Positions 29,298-37,509 of a stretch of DNA of 56,648 bases are shown in pieces. Numbering within the stretch: the first letter of the stretch is position 1; each line of letters begins with the position of its first letter. The notes under the pieces were generated by a model. The model was not told the DNA's origin, ran no database searches, and saw only the letters and a program-made list of their open reading frames with translations. A program made the translations under genes and the position numbers. This DNA is from an uncultured Lachnospiraceae bacterium (GTDB lineage: Bacteria > Bacillota > Clostridia > Lachnospirales > Lachnospiraceae): NCBI GenBank assembly GCA_946403625.1, contig CAMJAP010000010.1:1-56648 (forward strand), read 5' to 3'.

Positions 29298-29513
29298 TTA
29301 CAGTTCGGCGCCGTTGTTTACGGCTTCCAGCAGATCTTCCACATCAAAGCCGTGTACCAGTGCGGCTTCCTCGAGGGTCTCGCCCTGGGATGCGGGACAG
29401 CTGAAGCAGAACATACCTGCATTCATCAGAACGGTTGCGATCTCCGGCTTCGTAACCAGAGCTTCACCGATCGTCATATCCTTTGTGATCGTGATCTTCT
29501 TTTCTTCTTCCAT
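29298..29513 (-). CDS. DUF1858 (redox-disulfide/hybrid-cluster-associated) small protein
   Basis: 71 residues. MTIGEALVTKPEIATVLMNAGMFCFSCPASQGETLEEAALVHG matches the DUF1858 pattern, with CFSC as the conserved CxxC pair and a helical C-terminus (DVEDLLEAVN). Members are often found next to, or fused to, redox and iron-sulphur proteins. AGAAAGGAT lies before the ATG on the minus strand. It has its own terminator and appears to be a single-gene unit. The exact role is unknown; redox sensing or disulphide exchange is possible. Confidence 0.88.
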   Translation of the reverse strand: MEEEKKITITKDMTIGEALVTKPEIATVLMNAGMFCFSCPASQGETLEEAALVHGFDVEDLLEAVNNGAEL

Positions 29514-29648
29514 GATCTGTATCCTTTCTATATTAAGAAATCCGGCATATCGTTATCAGCAACAAAAAGTACTATAGCACAGACTTTGCAAAACTGCAAG
29601 ACGGTGTGTTTCGGGAAATTACAGGGCGGAAGCTGCCTTTTGACGGAA

Positions 29649-29678
29649 TTGACAAAGCGGGAAAGCCATGCATATAAT
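29649..29678 (+). promoter_or_regulatory. Promoter for the Asn-rich membrane protein
   Basis: TTGACA at 29649-29654 and TATAAT at 29673-29678 with an 18-base spacer, 36 bases before the ATG at 29714. Confidence 0.8.
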
Positions 29679-29713
29679 AAACTAACTATAGGCATTTTTG
29701 GGGAGGAAATAGT

Positions 29714-31729
29714 ATGGATAATAACACGGAAAACTTCACCAATACCGGTATGCAGGGCGGAGCAGAAAATACCGGGAGCAATCCGGATAACGGAAATGCG
29801 GTTAATACGGATCCGGCGGTAAATACGACGAATACCGAAAATACCGAAGCGCCGATCAATATCAGCGGTGCGTTTGCGAACAGCGGAGTATTTAATGAGT
29901 ATACGGTAAATACGGATCCCGGATATACACAGGGATTTGTGCCTCCCGCCAATGACGGGGGAGATGTTTCCAAACCGAAGAAAAAGAAACCGGTGCTGGG
30001 CATTGTTATTGCGGTAGTTGCGATCCTTGCGGTAGCAGCAGGCGTTCTGGGTTTTGTATTCCGGGCGGCTTTGGCCAATACATGGGCCCGAATGACCAAA
30101 TCTCCGGAGGAATACACACAGTATGTGCTGCAGAAGAATCTGATCGAGAACGATGCGCTTTGGAAAGGCTACGAGGAAGTCTGCAAGCAGGCAGATGACC
30201 TGAAAGGCCTGAAGGTCAGCGGTGAGCTGCGCATGGAGCTTTCCAAAGATATGATCCATGGGATAGAGGACCTTTATACCGAGTATCAGAATAGCCGTTA
30301 CAGTTATATGGGCGAATACTATGATGAGTATATGGAATATATGCAGGATGAGTGGGATAAGGGAAATTATGATTATCTCGACTATAACGAATGGGAAAAG
30401 ACCTATGCACCGGCCGATAACGGAGACAAAGAGCCGGCAATTCGTCTGGATGCCCTTTCGAACATTGCCCTGCTTTACGAGTTTGAGCGCACGGAAGAGG
30501 AGGCGCGTGCTATGCAGGCATTGCAGCTCTCCGATCGGGATAATCTGCTGACGCTGAATGAGTTGTACGATTCAAACAAACATACTTTTTATATACAGAT
30601 GCCGGAGATCAACAAGGATTATGCAAAGGTTGAGCTGGATGACTTTTTGGACGAAGACGAGCTGGAGAAGATGGAAGAGGTGTTGTTTGGTTCCGCGGAG
30701 ATCGCCAAGCAGACGATCGATCCGAAGGTATTAAAAAGCATCTACAATCGTTATATGAACATTTTGATCTCGAAGATCGATAATGTGGATGAGAAAAACG
30801 ATACTCTGGAAATCGCCGGCGAAGAACAGAAATGCATTTCGCTTACCTTTACGGCAGATGAAGAGATGGTGAAAGAAACGGCCCGGGATCTGCTGGAAAC
30901 ACTGGCAGATGATGAAGAACTGCGTCAGGCGGTCATGGATAGCATGAAAGAAATGTTGCCGAACGAGGACTTTGACGATTCCTGGGATGAATTTACCGAG
31001 GAAGTGGAGCAGGCACTGGAAGATCTGGACGATGCACAGATCGATCAGGAATGGGAGATCACTCTGTATGTCAACAAGATCGGTCAGATCATCGGCTTGC
31101 GAATGGAAGAGGATTCGACAACGGATAAAGTGCTTCTTTGCGGATATGTGCTGAACAAGGGGCAGCTGTATGCCGGGCTGTATTGCACGGAAGATGACGA
31201 TGAACTCCTGTCGCTGGAAGGAAACGGAAAACTGACGAGTTCCGGTGCTACGATGGACTTTACACTGACTTCCTCCAATCTGGATGATGAGATCACTTTT
31301 GCGGTAGAAGATCTGAACGGTAAGGGTGGCGTGTTTAAGATGGATCTGCGTCAGTTCTATGATCTGGCGAAGGATGAGATCGAAAATGAAATCGATGACG
31401 AGGCAGGCAGATTCGTAAATCTGATGAAGGATGCGACACTGCAGATCGAGTACCACGCAGAAGTCAAGGCGACGGATCTTTCCGTGGCGCTGATGGAGGA
31501 TGATGAAAAGATCATCTGCATCAGCAGCAAGATGTCCGTGGCAAATGCCGGAACCATCGAGATGCCTTCTTCCAAGGAGACGGAGAATATCCGGGATGAG
31601 ATGGATCTTTTGCAGTATGCCAGCGAATCGGATCTGGGTGCGCTGGTGGACGCGCTGGAAGAACTGGGATTGCCGGAAGATGCGGCAAACGATCTGCGCG
31701 ATGAGCTGGATATGATCAGTTATTATTAA
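29714..31729 (+). CDS. Asn-rich membrane-anchored protein, unknown function
   Basis: 671 residues. The first about 90 residues are low-complexity and rich in Asn, Thr and Gly (such as NTGMQGGAENTGSNPDNGNA), then KPKKKKPV and a transmembrane segment (about 96-118), and an acidic extracytoplasmic region of about 550 residues with alternating helices and strands. I cannot name the family. The Asn-rich part would face the cytoplasm, which is an unusual place for such a sequence. GGGGAGGAAA precedes the ATG. The next gene starts 39 bp after the stop and could share its transcript. Confidence 0.65.
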   Translation: MDNNTENFTNTGMQGGAENTGSNPDNGNAVNTDPAVNTTNTENTEAPINISGAFANSGVFNEYTVNTDPGYTQGFVPPANDGGDVSKPKKKKPVLGIVIAVVAILAVAAGVLGFVFRAALANTWARMTKSPEEYTQYVLQKNLIENDALWKGYEEVCKQADDLKGLKVSGELRMELSKDMIHGIEDLYTEYQNSRYSYMGEYYDEYMEYMQDEWDKGNYDYLDYNEWEKTYAPADNGDKEPAIRLDALSNIALLYEFERTEEEARAMQALQLSDRDNLLTLNELYDSNKHTFYIQMPEINKDYAKVELDDFLDEDELEKMEEVLFGSAEIAKQTIDPKVLKSIYNRYMNILISKIDNVDEKNDTLEIAGEEQKCISLTFTADEEMVKETARDLLETLADDEELRQAVMDSMKEMLPNEDFDDSWDEFTEEVEQALEDLDDAQIDQEWEITLYVNKIGQIIGLRMEEDSTTDKVLLCGYVLNKGQLYAGLYCTEDDDELLSLEGNGKLTSSGATMDFTLTSSNLDDEITFAVEDLNGKGGVFKMDLRQFYDLAKDEIENEIDDEAGRFVNLMKDATLQIEYHAEVKATDLSVALMEDDEKIICISSKMSVANAGTIEMPSSKETENIRDEMDLLQYASESDLGALVDALEELGLPEDAANDLRDELDMISYY

Positions 31730-31768
31730 AACGATACAGCAGACGGTTGACAAAAGGGGGTTACGAAG

Positions 31769-32701
31769 ATGAGTACATTTGCAGTAGCAGGGATCACGCA
31801 GTTGGAAACGATCGTGAATGTGGGAGAGATCCCCATTCAATATCAGCCGATGACCAGCGTACCGAACAGCATTAGCATTGCGCCCGGCGGAGATGCGTAT
31901 AATGAGACGCTGGCGTTGAAATGGCTGGGAGATGAGGCGCTGTTGTTGTCGTTGGTCGGCCGGGATCAGGATATGAATATCTTCAACCCGCCGGGGCACA
32001 AGGTGAATATCTCTACGGAATATGTTCTGCCGGTGCTGGATGAAATGCCGATGCAGGTGATCCTTTGCGATAAAGAGCGAAGACAGCAGATCTTTGAGGA
32101 CATTAAAGGTTTGCGGGATGTGCATTATGATATGTCCATGGTGGCTCCGCTGATCGCGCGCTGTGATATGCTGGTTCTTTCCAATGCGAATTTTTGCCGG
32201 CCGTTCATTGAGGTGGCACAGCGCTATCACAGACCGATCACGGTAAACATTCACGAATTTCACCGGGAAAAGGAAACGTATAATGAAGAGTTTCTGAAAG
32301 CTGCAACGGTATTGTATTTCAGCGATGACACGATCGCAGAAGATCCGTTTGAATTCGTAGCGGATATTGCAAAACGGTATAAGCCGGAGATCATCATTCT
32401 GGGACAGGGCGCAAAGGGACTGATCCTGTATGATCGTGCAAGAAATATCAATGTACATTACAATACGGTTAAAACAAATGAGGTGGTGAACACGGCAGGC
32501 GCCGGAAATGCGTTGCTGGCCTGCTTTTTGCACCGCTATCTGGAATGCGGGGATTCGACGATCGCGATCAAAGATGCGATGCTGTTTGCATCCTACAAGA
32601 TCGGATATGTGGGAACTTCGAACGGGTTCCTGACTGTGGAACAATTGGAACAGTGGCGCAATCTGATCTGGGGCATTAATTCTCAGGGCGTGGTATCCTG
32701 A
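31769..32701 (+). CDS. PfkB-family carbohydrate kinase-like protein, catalytic Asp replaced
   Basis: 310 residues. The N-terminal segment IAPGGDAYNETLALKWLGDEALLLSLVGRD is the PfkB sugar-binding signature (GG-x-x-x-N), and the fold continues to the second signature. There the usual GAGD reads GAGN (Asn247), so the general base is missing. This could mean loss of activity, a different substrate or an altered reaction. A GGGGGT ribosome site precedes the ATG. Its 3' end overlaps by 19 bp the 3' end of the opposite-strand gene at 32683. Confidence 0.82.
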   Translation: MSTFAVAGITQLETIVNVGEIPIQYQPMTSVPNSISIAPGGDAYNETLALKWLGDEALLLSLVGRDQDMNIFNPPGHKVNISTEYVLPVLDEMPMQVILCDKERRQQIFEDIKGLRDVHYDMSMVAPLIARCDMLVLSNANFCRPFIEVAQRYHRPITVNIHEFHREKETYNEEFLKAATVLYFSDDTIAEDPFEFVADIAKRYKPEIIILGQGAKGLILYDRARNINVHYNTVKTNEVVNTAGAGNALLACFLHRYLECGDSTIAIKDAMLFASYKIGYVGTSNGFLTVEQLEQWRNLIWGINSQGVVS

Positions 32702-33342
32702 GAGGATTGGCCGGAAGAATCCGTATGGTCATCGGAGCGTTTCTCTTCCAGGGAACGGACGATCGCACCGGATAAAGCGCTGTTTAGAGCGGCAGCTTTG
32801 GGAATGAGATCATCGATCTTTTCCGGGCTGCCGTTTTCGATATACAGATCCCCCAGCAGTTTATAGGTGGTGCTGATGTCGGTTTTGGTGTCGACGGCAA
32901 ATTCCAGAACCCGGATGGCGTCGGAGCGCTGTTCTTTGCGGATCAGATATTCTGCCAGGGACTGCAGGGCTCTTGCCAGTAAGGTGTAGTTCTGGTCAAA
33001 GCGGGACAGAGACGGCAAATTAGCGGGACCGTAAGCCAGTTTCAGATCCGTATTGGTGATGCCGGTAAAGTTGACGATCTGCTCGTCTTTTAAGCTGTTT
33101 AAGATCGTCATGGCTTCTGCGGCATCGGGGTCAGCCTCTGCATCGTAGGGAAAAGAAAAGAATTCTTCCGGGATATGAATGTATTCCAGATCCTCCAGGG
33201 ACTGCTTGCGCACCAGATTGGCAGCCTGCTCTTTTTCCCAGAAACGATCCAGCTGTTCTTTCATCTGGTGGTCGCTTTTTCGGTTCGCAAGAGCCATTGC
33301 AATAATAAACAGTACAACTATTGTCAAAACAGGAAATACCAT
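32683..33342 (-). CDS. TPR-like membrane-anchored protein
   Basis: 219 residues. One transmembrane segment at the N-terminus (about 2-19: VFPVLTIVVLFIIAMALA), then a soluble helical domain in the rhythm of tetratricopeptide repeats (SLAEYLIRKEQRSDAIRVLEFAVD, then TTYKLLGDLYIENG) and a polar, flexible C-terminus. No catalytic motif seen. GGAGAG lies eight bases before the ATG. It is transcribed away from the VanW gene and towards the PfkB gene. Confidence 0.7.
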   Translation of the reverse strand: MVFPVLTIVVLFIIAMALANRKSDHQMKEQLDRFWEKEQAANLVRKQSLEDLEYIHIPEEFFSFPYDAEADPDAAEAMTILNSLKDEQIVNFTGITNTDLKLAYGPANLPSLSRFDQNYTLLARALQSLAEYLIRKEQRSDAIRVLEFAVDTKTDISTTYKLLGDLYIENGSPEKIDDLIPKAAALNSALSGAIVRSLEEKRSDDHTDSSGQSSQDTTP

Positions 33343-33404
33343 GTATAATACTCTCCAATACAGAGTTGTTTTTCGGTTTCTTATATAAATATGAGGTAGA
33401 AATT

Positions 33405-33515
33405 ATGTTTAATATGCACAGTAACAAAAATAAAAAAGTCTTCACTACGATCATGATCATCATTCTGACTCTGGCCATGGTATTGCCTACGGTTGCCGCG
33501 GCATTAGCCATGTAA
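33405..33515 (+). CDS. 36-residue membrane peptide, Prli42-like
   Basis: MFNMHSNKNKKVFTTIMIII, then a hydrophobic segment ending TVAAALAM: a basic start followed by one transmembrane helix and almost nothing after. The size and arrangement resemble Prli42, the small membrane anchor of the stressosome in Listeria. GAGG lies before the ATG at 33405. An extension to an upstream ATG at 33321 would lack a ribosome site. The gene lies 42 bp before the VanW gene. The identification is by shape only. Confidence 0.5.
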   Translation: MFNMHSNKNKKVFTTIMIIILTLAMVLPTVAAALAM

Positions 33516-33556
33516 TCGTATTTCTCGATTTTATCGTACTTTTTGAGGGAACGCAA

Positions 33557-35206
33557 GTGAAAAAGAATAGGAGAAAACAGAGGCGAAGGAAGCAGAAAGT
33601 CTGGCTTCCGTTGGTTTTATTGGCGGTTGCGGGTGTAGCCGCCGTATTTTGGTATTCGGCAGCAACCCATGTGGCGGCAGTGCAGACCGATCATAAGGCA
33701 TATTATCTGCCGGGTGTCAGTACGGAAGAAGATATGGATAAGGAAAATGTGATCCGGGATGCGGTGGTGTATCCCGGTGTACATTTGGGAGCCGTGGATA
33801 TCTCCGGGCTTACCATAGAGCAGGCTGTTGAAGCAGTGGAACAGTATTATACCGGCGTATGTGAGCAGGAAGTAACACTGATCGCAGCGCAGAACAAGCC
33901 GGTGACCGTGTGCCTGAAAGATCTGGCGCCTTACTGGGAAAACCGGGATGTCTTGGATGAACTGCTGTGCCTGACGGATGGCAGTGATGTGATCGACCGT
34001 TATATGATGAAGAAAGATATCGCGCAGAACGGAATGAATCTGCCGTTACAGATTTCTTTTGATAAGGAAGTTGTGATCGACTTTTTGAGAAATAACTGTG
34101 CGATCTATGATGTGCCTTTGCAAAATGCCAATCTTCGTCGTGAGAACGGACAGTTTATCGTAGAGGAAGGTCAGGCCGGGGAAGGCGTTAATATCTCCGA
34201 ATCGGCCGGTATGATCCAGGGCGGTCTGTTTGATGAAGTGGTTGCAGGCAATACACAGATCAATCTGCCGCTGGAGGAACTTTATCCGATGGGGCAGGCT
34301 GAGGAACTGGCGCAGGTGAAGGATCTGCTGGGAACCTATACGACCAGCTTTTCGTCCTCCGGCGCATCCAGAAGTGCCAATGTAACGAACGGCTGTAACC
34401 TGATCAACGGAACGTTGCTGTATCCGGGAGAAGAGTTTTCGGCGTATAACACGATCAAGCCGTTTACGGAAGAAAACGGATATCGTCTGGCAGGTTCCTA
34501 TCTGAACGGCAAAGTGGTAGAGAGTCTGGGCGGCGGTATCTGCCAGGTTTCCTCTACCTTATATAATGCGGTACTGCGTGCGGAACTGCAGGTGGTGGAA
34601 CGTCACAACCATTCGATGGTGGTTACCTATGTGGATAAGTCGGCGGATGCGGCGATCGCAGAGTCGGCCGGCAAGGATTTCCGTTTTGTGAACAGCTCGG
34701 AGCATCCGATCTATATCGAAGGATATACACATGATAAGCAGATCACCTTCAATATTTACGGTGTGGAAACCAGAGATCCGGGCAGAAAAGTGACCTTTGA
34801 GAGCGAAGTGCTTTCCGAGAATCCGCCCAAGAATGAGTCGATCATCGCGGACGGCGGACAGGTGGTAGGCTATGTGAGCGTGACCAGTGCACATATCGGC
34901 TATCAGGCAAGACTGGTGAAAGTGGTATATCAGGACGGTCGTGAGATCGAGCGTTCCATTGTAAATGAGAGTAAATACAATCCCAGCCCGCGTACGGCAG
35001 TGGTTGGTATTGCGGCCGCCGATCCGAACTATACGGCGATGATGCAGCAGGCGATCGCAAGCGGTTCCATCGACCAGTGCAAGCAGATGGCAGCGGCGAT
35101 CAAGGCACATCAGGCAGAGCAGGCGGCCCTGGCAGCACAGATGGCAGCAGAAGCTCCGGTGGTAACGGAAGTGACGGCTGCCCAGAGCGATTCGGTGGCA
35201 CCGTAA
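33557..35206 (+). CDS. VanW-domain cell-envelope protein
   Basis: 549 residues from a GTG start with TTGAGGGA upstream. A basic start and one transmembrane segment (about 16-35) precede a peptidoglycan-binding-like domain (VYPGVHLGAVDISGLTIEQA), a linker, and the VanW domain (about 265-400) with the conserved SLGGGICQVSSTLYNAVL segment. A beta-rich G5-like part follows, then an Ala/Gln-rich end. VanW proteins are common in Clostridia; they associate with the wall and their reaction is unknown. The following gene starts at the very next base after the stop codon (TAA then ATG), so the two are translationally linked. Confidence 0.92.
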   Translation: MKKNRRKQRRRKQKVWLPLVLLAVAGVAAVFWYSAATHVAAVQTDHKAYYLPGVSTEEDMDKENVIRDAVVYPGVHLGAVDISGLTIEQAVEAVEQYYTGVCEQEVTLIAAQNKPVTVCLKDLAPYWENRDVLDELLCLTDGSDVIDRYMMKKDIAQNGMNLPLQISFDKEVVIDFLRNNCAIYDVPLQNANLRRENGQFIVEEGQAGEGVNISESAGMIQGGLFDEVVAGNTQINLPLEELYPMGQAEELAQVKDLLGTYTTSFSSSGASRSANVTNGCNLINGTLLYPGEEFSAYNTIKPFTEENGYRLAGSYLNGKVVESLGGGICQVSSTLYNAVLRAELQVVERHNHSMVVTYVDKSADAAIAESAGKDFRFVNSSEHPIYIEGYTHDKQITFNIYGVETRDPGRKVTFESEVLSENPPKNESIIADGGQVVGYVSVTSAHIGYQARLVKVVYQDGREIERSIVNESKYNPSPRTAVVGIAAADPNYTAMMQQAIASGSIDQCKQMAAAIKAHQAEQAALAAQMAAEAPVVTEVTAAQSDSVAP

Positions 35207-35740
35207 ATGGATATCATTGTAACGGCACCGGTGGCATTGCGGGCAACGGTGCAGGCGGCAAGGGATAACAAAGAAGCTTTGCGGAAGCGATATGCACCGG
35301 CGTATGTGCAAAAGGCTTTGGAGATTGAGCGCTATGCGATGGCAAAGCCGGAGATCGCGCAGTACGCAAATGCAAAGGGGAAGCAAAACGATTCGGCGCC
35401 TTTGCTGCGTGAGATCGCGGAAGGTGGTATCGAAGCGGCGTTGTGGGAACTGGCGAAAGAGCATCATGTGGGACTGCGGGCGGAGCTTCGGGACATCCCG
35501 ATCCGACAGGAGACGGTGGAAGTATTTAACGAACTGGATATCGATCCGTACCGTCTGGATTCCTACGGCAGTTGGCTTTGTTTTGTAAATAACGGCGCGG
35601 AAGTACTGACGGAACTGCGCAGGCAGGGCTATACCGAGGCGGCCGTGATCGGCTATACCACAAAAGATAACAAAAGATTGTTGTATTACAGCGGGGTGGA
35701 ACGATTCATTGTTCCTCCCGAGAGATATTTGGATAAGTGA
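35207..35740 (+). CDS. Orphan AIR-synthase/HypE C-terminal-like domain protein
   Basis: 177 residues. Residues about 70-177 follow the pattern of the AIRS_C domain of HypE, PurM and ThiL: EGGIEAALWELAKEHHVGL, then IPIRQETVEVFNELDIDPY, SYGSWLCFVNN, ELRRQGYTEAAVIGYTT and a closing GVERFIVPP. The N-terminal ATP-binding domain normally present is missing, replaced by about 65 helical residues. It lies directly after the VanW gene. Function unknown; it may bind a nucleotide-like ligand or act as a regulatory subunit. The match is by eye. Confidence 0.6.
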   Translation: MDIIVTAPVALRATVQAARDNKEALRKRYAPAYVQKALEIERYAMAKPEIAQYANAKGKQNDSAPLLREIAEGGIEAALWELAKEHHVGLRAELRDIPIRQETVEVFNELDIDPYRLDSYGSWLCFVNNGAEVLTELRRQGYTEAAVIGYTTKDNKRLLYYSGVERFIVPPERYLDK

Positions 35741-35772
35741 GGATTAGTCAATAGCCGGGGAGCAGTCCCTTG

Positions 35773-35835
35773 CCTTCCCCCTGCTTGCGGGGGGAAGGTG
35801 GCGCGAAGCGCCGGATGAGGGGGCTCCACGAAAAA
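35773..35835. repeat. Interspersed palindromic repeat
   Basis: CCTTCCCCC, loop TGCTTGC, GGGGGGAAGG, directly followed by GGCGC-GAA-GCGCC and GATGAGGGGG. Two adjacent hairpins in a 60-base unit, of a type I recall as a dispersed repeat in Lachnospiraceae and related genomes. It lies between the AIRS_C-like gene and the Lrp gene. Confidence 0.75.
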
Positions 35836-35851
35836 AAAGGAGGGCATACAT

Positions 35852-36337
35852 ATGTTACGCGAAGAGATCTTAACCACAATTGAAAAGAACAGCCGTGTGG
35901 ATGTACACGAGCTGGCGGTACGTCTGGGCAGTACGGACGAGATGATCGCCGCCGAGATGGCCCGTATGGAAGATGAGGGTGTGATCTGCGGTTATCACAC
36001 GATGATCGACTGGGAAAAGACCAGCCTGGAAAAGGTGACGGCGCTGATCGAAGTGCGTTGTACCCTGCAGCGCGGCCAGGGCTTTGACGGTCTCGCGGAA
36101 CGCATCTATATGTATCCGGAAGTAAAGAGCGTATATCTGATCAGCGGCGGTTATGATCTGCTGGTAACGCTGGAGGGGCGTTCCATTAAGGAAGTCTCCA
36201 CCTTTGTTTCCGACAAGCTCTCTACCATGGAAAACGTACTGAGCACGGCAACACACTTTATTTTGAAGAAATACAAAGATCACGGTACCATTATGGCAAA
36301 GAAACCGGAAGATGAAAGGCAGATGATCACACCATGA
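35852..36337 (+). CDS. Lrp/AsnC-family transcriptional regulator
   Basis: 161 residues, normal length. The N-terminal winged helix (residues 8-55: TIEKNSRVDVHELAVRLGSTDEMIAAEMARMEDEGVI) is the DNA-binding part, and the C-terminal half (70-150) is the ligand-binding RAM domain with GYDLLVTLEG. AAGGAGGG precedes the ATG. Its stop overlaps the ATG of the next gene (ATGA), so it is co-translated with an aminotransferase. It probably regulates this operon in response to an amino acid. Confidence 0.92.
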   Translation: MLREEILTTIEKNSRVDVHELAVRLGSTDEMIAAEMARMEDEGVICGYHTMIDWEKTSLEKVTALIEVRCTLQRGQGFDGLAERIYMYPEVKSVYLISGGYDLLVTLEGRSIKEVSTFVSDKLSTMENVLSTATHFILKKYKDHGTIMAKKPEDERQMITP

Positions 36338-37500
36338 GAAATCCATTATGTGAAAAAGTCGTAAATATCAAGCCTTCGGGCATTCGTAAGTTTTTTGACA
36401 TTGCAAGTGAGATGAAAGATGCCATCTCCCTGGGTGTGGGTGAGCCGGATTTTGATACGCCGTGGCACATCCGTGACGAGGGTATCTATTCGCTGGAGCA
36501 GGGGCGTACCTTCTACACCTCCAATGCCGGTCTGAAAGACCTGAAGATCGAGATCGCCAGATACTTAAAGCGCCGTATCGGTGTGGAGTATGATTACAAC
36601 CACGAGATCATGGTGACGGTCGGCGGTTCCGAGGGTATCGATATCGCCCTGCGTGCGATGATCGATCCGGGAGATGAAGTACTGATCCCGCAGCCCAGCT
36701 ATGTTTCCTATGAGCCTTGCGCGATCCTGACCGGAGCAAAGCCGGTGATCATCGAGCTCAAGGCAGAGAATGAATTCCGTCTGACCGCACAGGAACTGCG
36801 GGATGCCATTACCGACAAGACCAAGGTGCTGGTGCTGCCGTTCCCGAACAACCCGACCGGTGCTATTATGGAGCGTCACGATCTGGAAGCGATCGCGGAA
36901 GTGATCGAGGAACACGATCTGTATGTGATCTCCGATGAGATTTATTCGGAACTTTCCTATAAGGGCGACCATGTGTCCATCACGCAGTTGCCGGGAATGA
37001 AAGAGCGTACGGTGCTGATCAACGGATTTTCCAAAGCATATGCAATGACCGGCTGGCGTCTGGGTTATGCCTGCGCACCGCAGATCATTCTGCAGCAGAT
37101 GCTCAAGATCCATCAGTTTGCGATCATGTGTGCACCGACCACCAGCCAGTATGCGGCAGTGGAAGCGCTGAAGAACGGTGATGAAGATGTAGCAAAGATG
37201 CGAGAAGCTTATAACCAGCGCAGACGTTTCCTGATGGATGCGTTTAAGCGTATGGGCCTGGAGTGCTTTGAACCGTACGGAGCGTTCTATGTATTCCCGT
37301 GCATCAAGGAATTCGGTATGACATCGGAAGAGTTTGCGATGGCATTCCTGGAGGAAGAAAAGGTAGCTGTCGTTCCGGGTACCGCATTCGGTGACAGCGG
37401 CGAAGGCTTCCTGCGTATCTCCTACGCTTACTCCATCGACAATCTGAAGGTTGCGATCGGAAGACTGGAGAAGTTTATTACAAAACTGAGAAATAAATAG
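36334..37500 (+). CDS. Class I/II PLP aminotransferase
   Basis: 388 residues, complete. The PLP lysine is in NGFSKAYAMTGWRLGY, and the conserved FPNNPTGA and SDEIYSEL segments bind the cofactor. The start MRNPLCEKVVNIKPSGIRKFFDIA places it in the branch of aromatic/aspartate aminotransferase relatives common in Clostridia. It starts with a four-base overlap to the Lrp gene and is followed by a second aminotransferase after 9 bp. The substrate cannot be decided. Confidence 0.94.
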   Translation: MRNPLCEKVVNIKPSGIRKFFDIASEMKDAISLGVGEPDFDTPWHIRDEGIYSLEQGRTFYTSNAGLKDLKIEIARYLKRRIGVEYDYNHEIMVTVGGSEGIDIALRAMIDPGDEVLIPQPSYVSYEPCAILTGAKPVIIELKAENEFRLTAQELRDAITDKTKVLVLPFPNNPTGAIMERHDLEAIAEVIEEHDLYVISDEIYSELSYKGDHVSITQLPGMKERTVLINGFSKAYAMTGWRLGYACAPQIILQQMLKIHQFAIMCAPTTSQYAAVEALKNGDEDVAKMREAYNQRRRFLMDAFKRMGLECFEPYGAFYVFPCIKEFGMTSEEFAMAFLEEEKVAVVPGTAFGDSGEGFLRISYAYSIDNLKVAIGRLEKFITKLRNK

Positions 37501-37509
37501 GAGCATAAT

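Noticed and set aside
30731-32644. Minus-strand frame of 637 codons across two plus-strand genes
   Set aside because: It spans the boundary between two well-supported genes and has a shadow-type composition rich in Ile, His and Arg.
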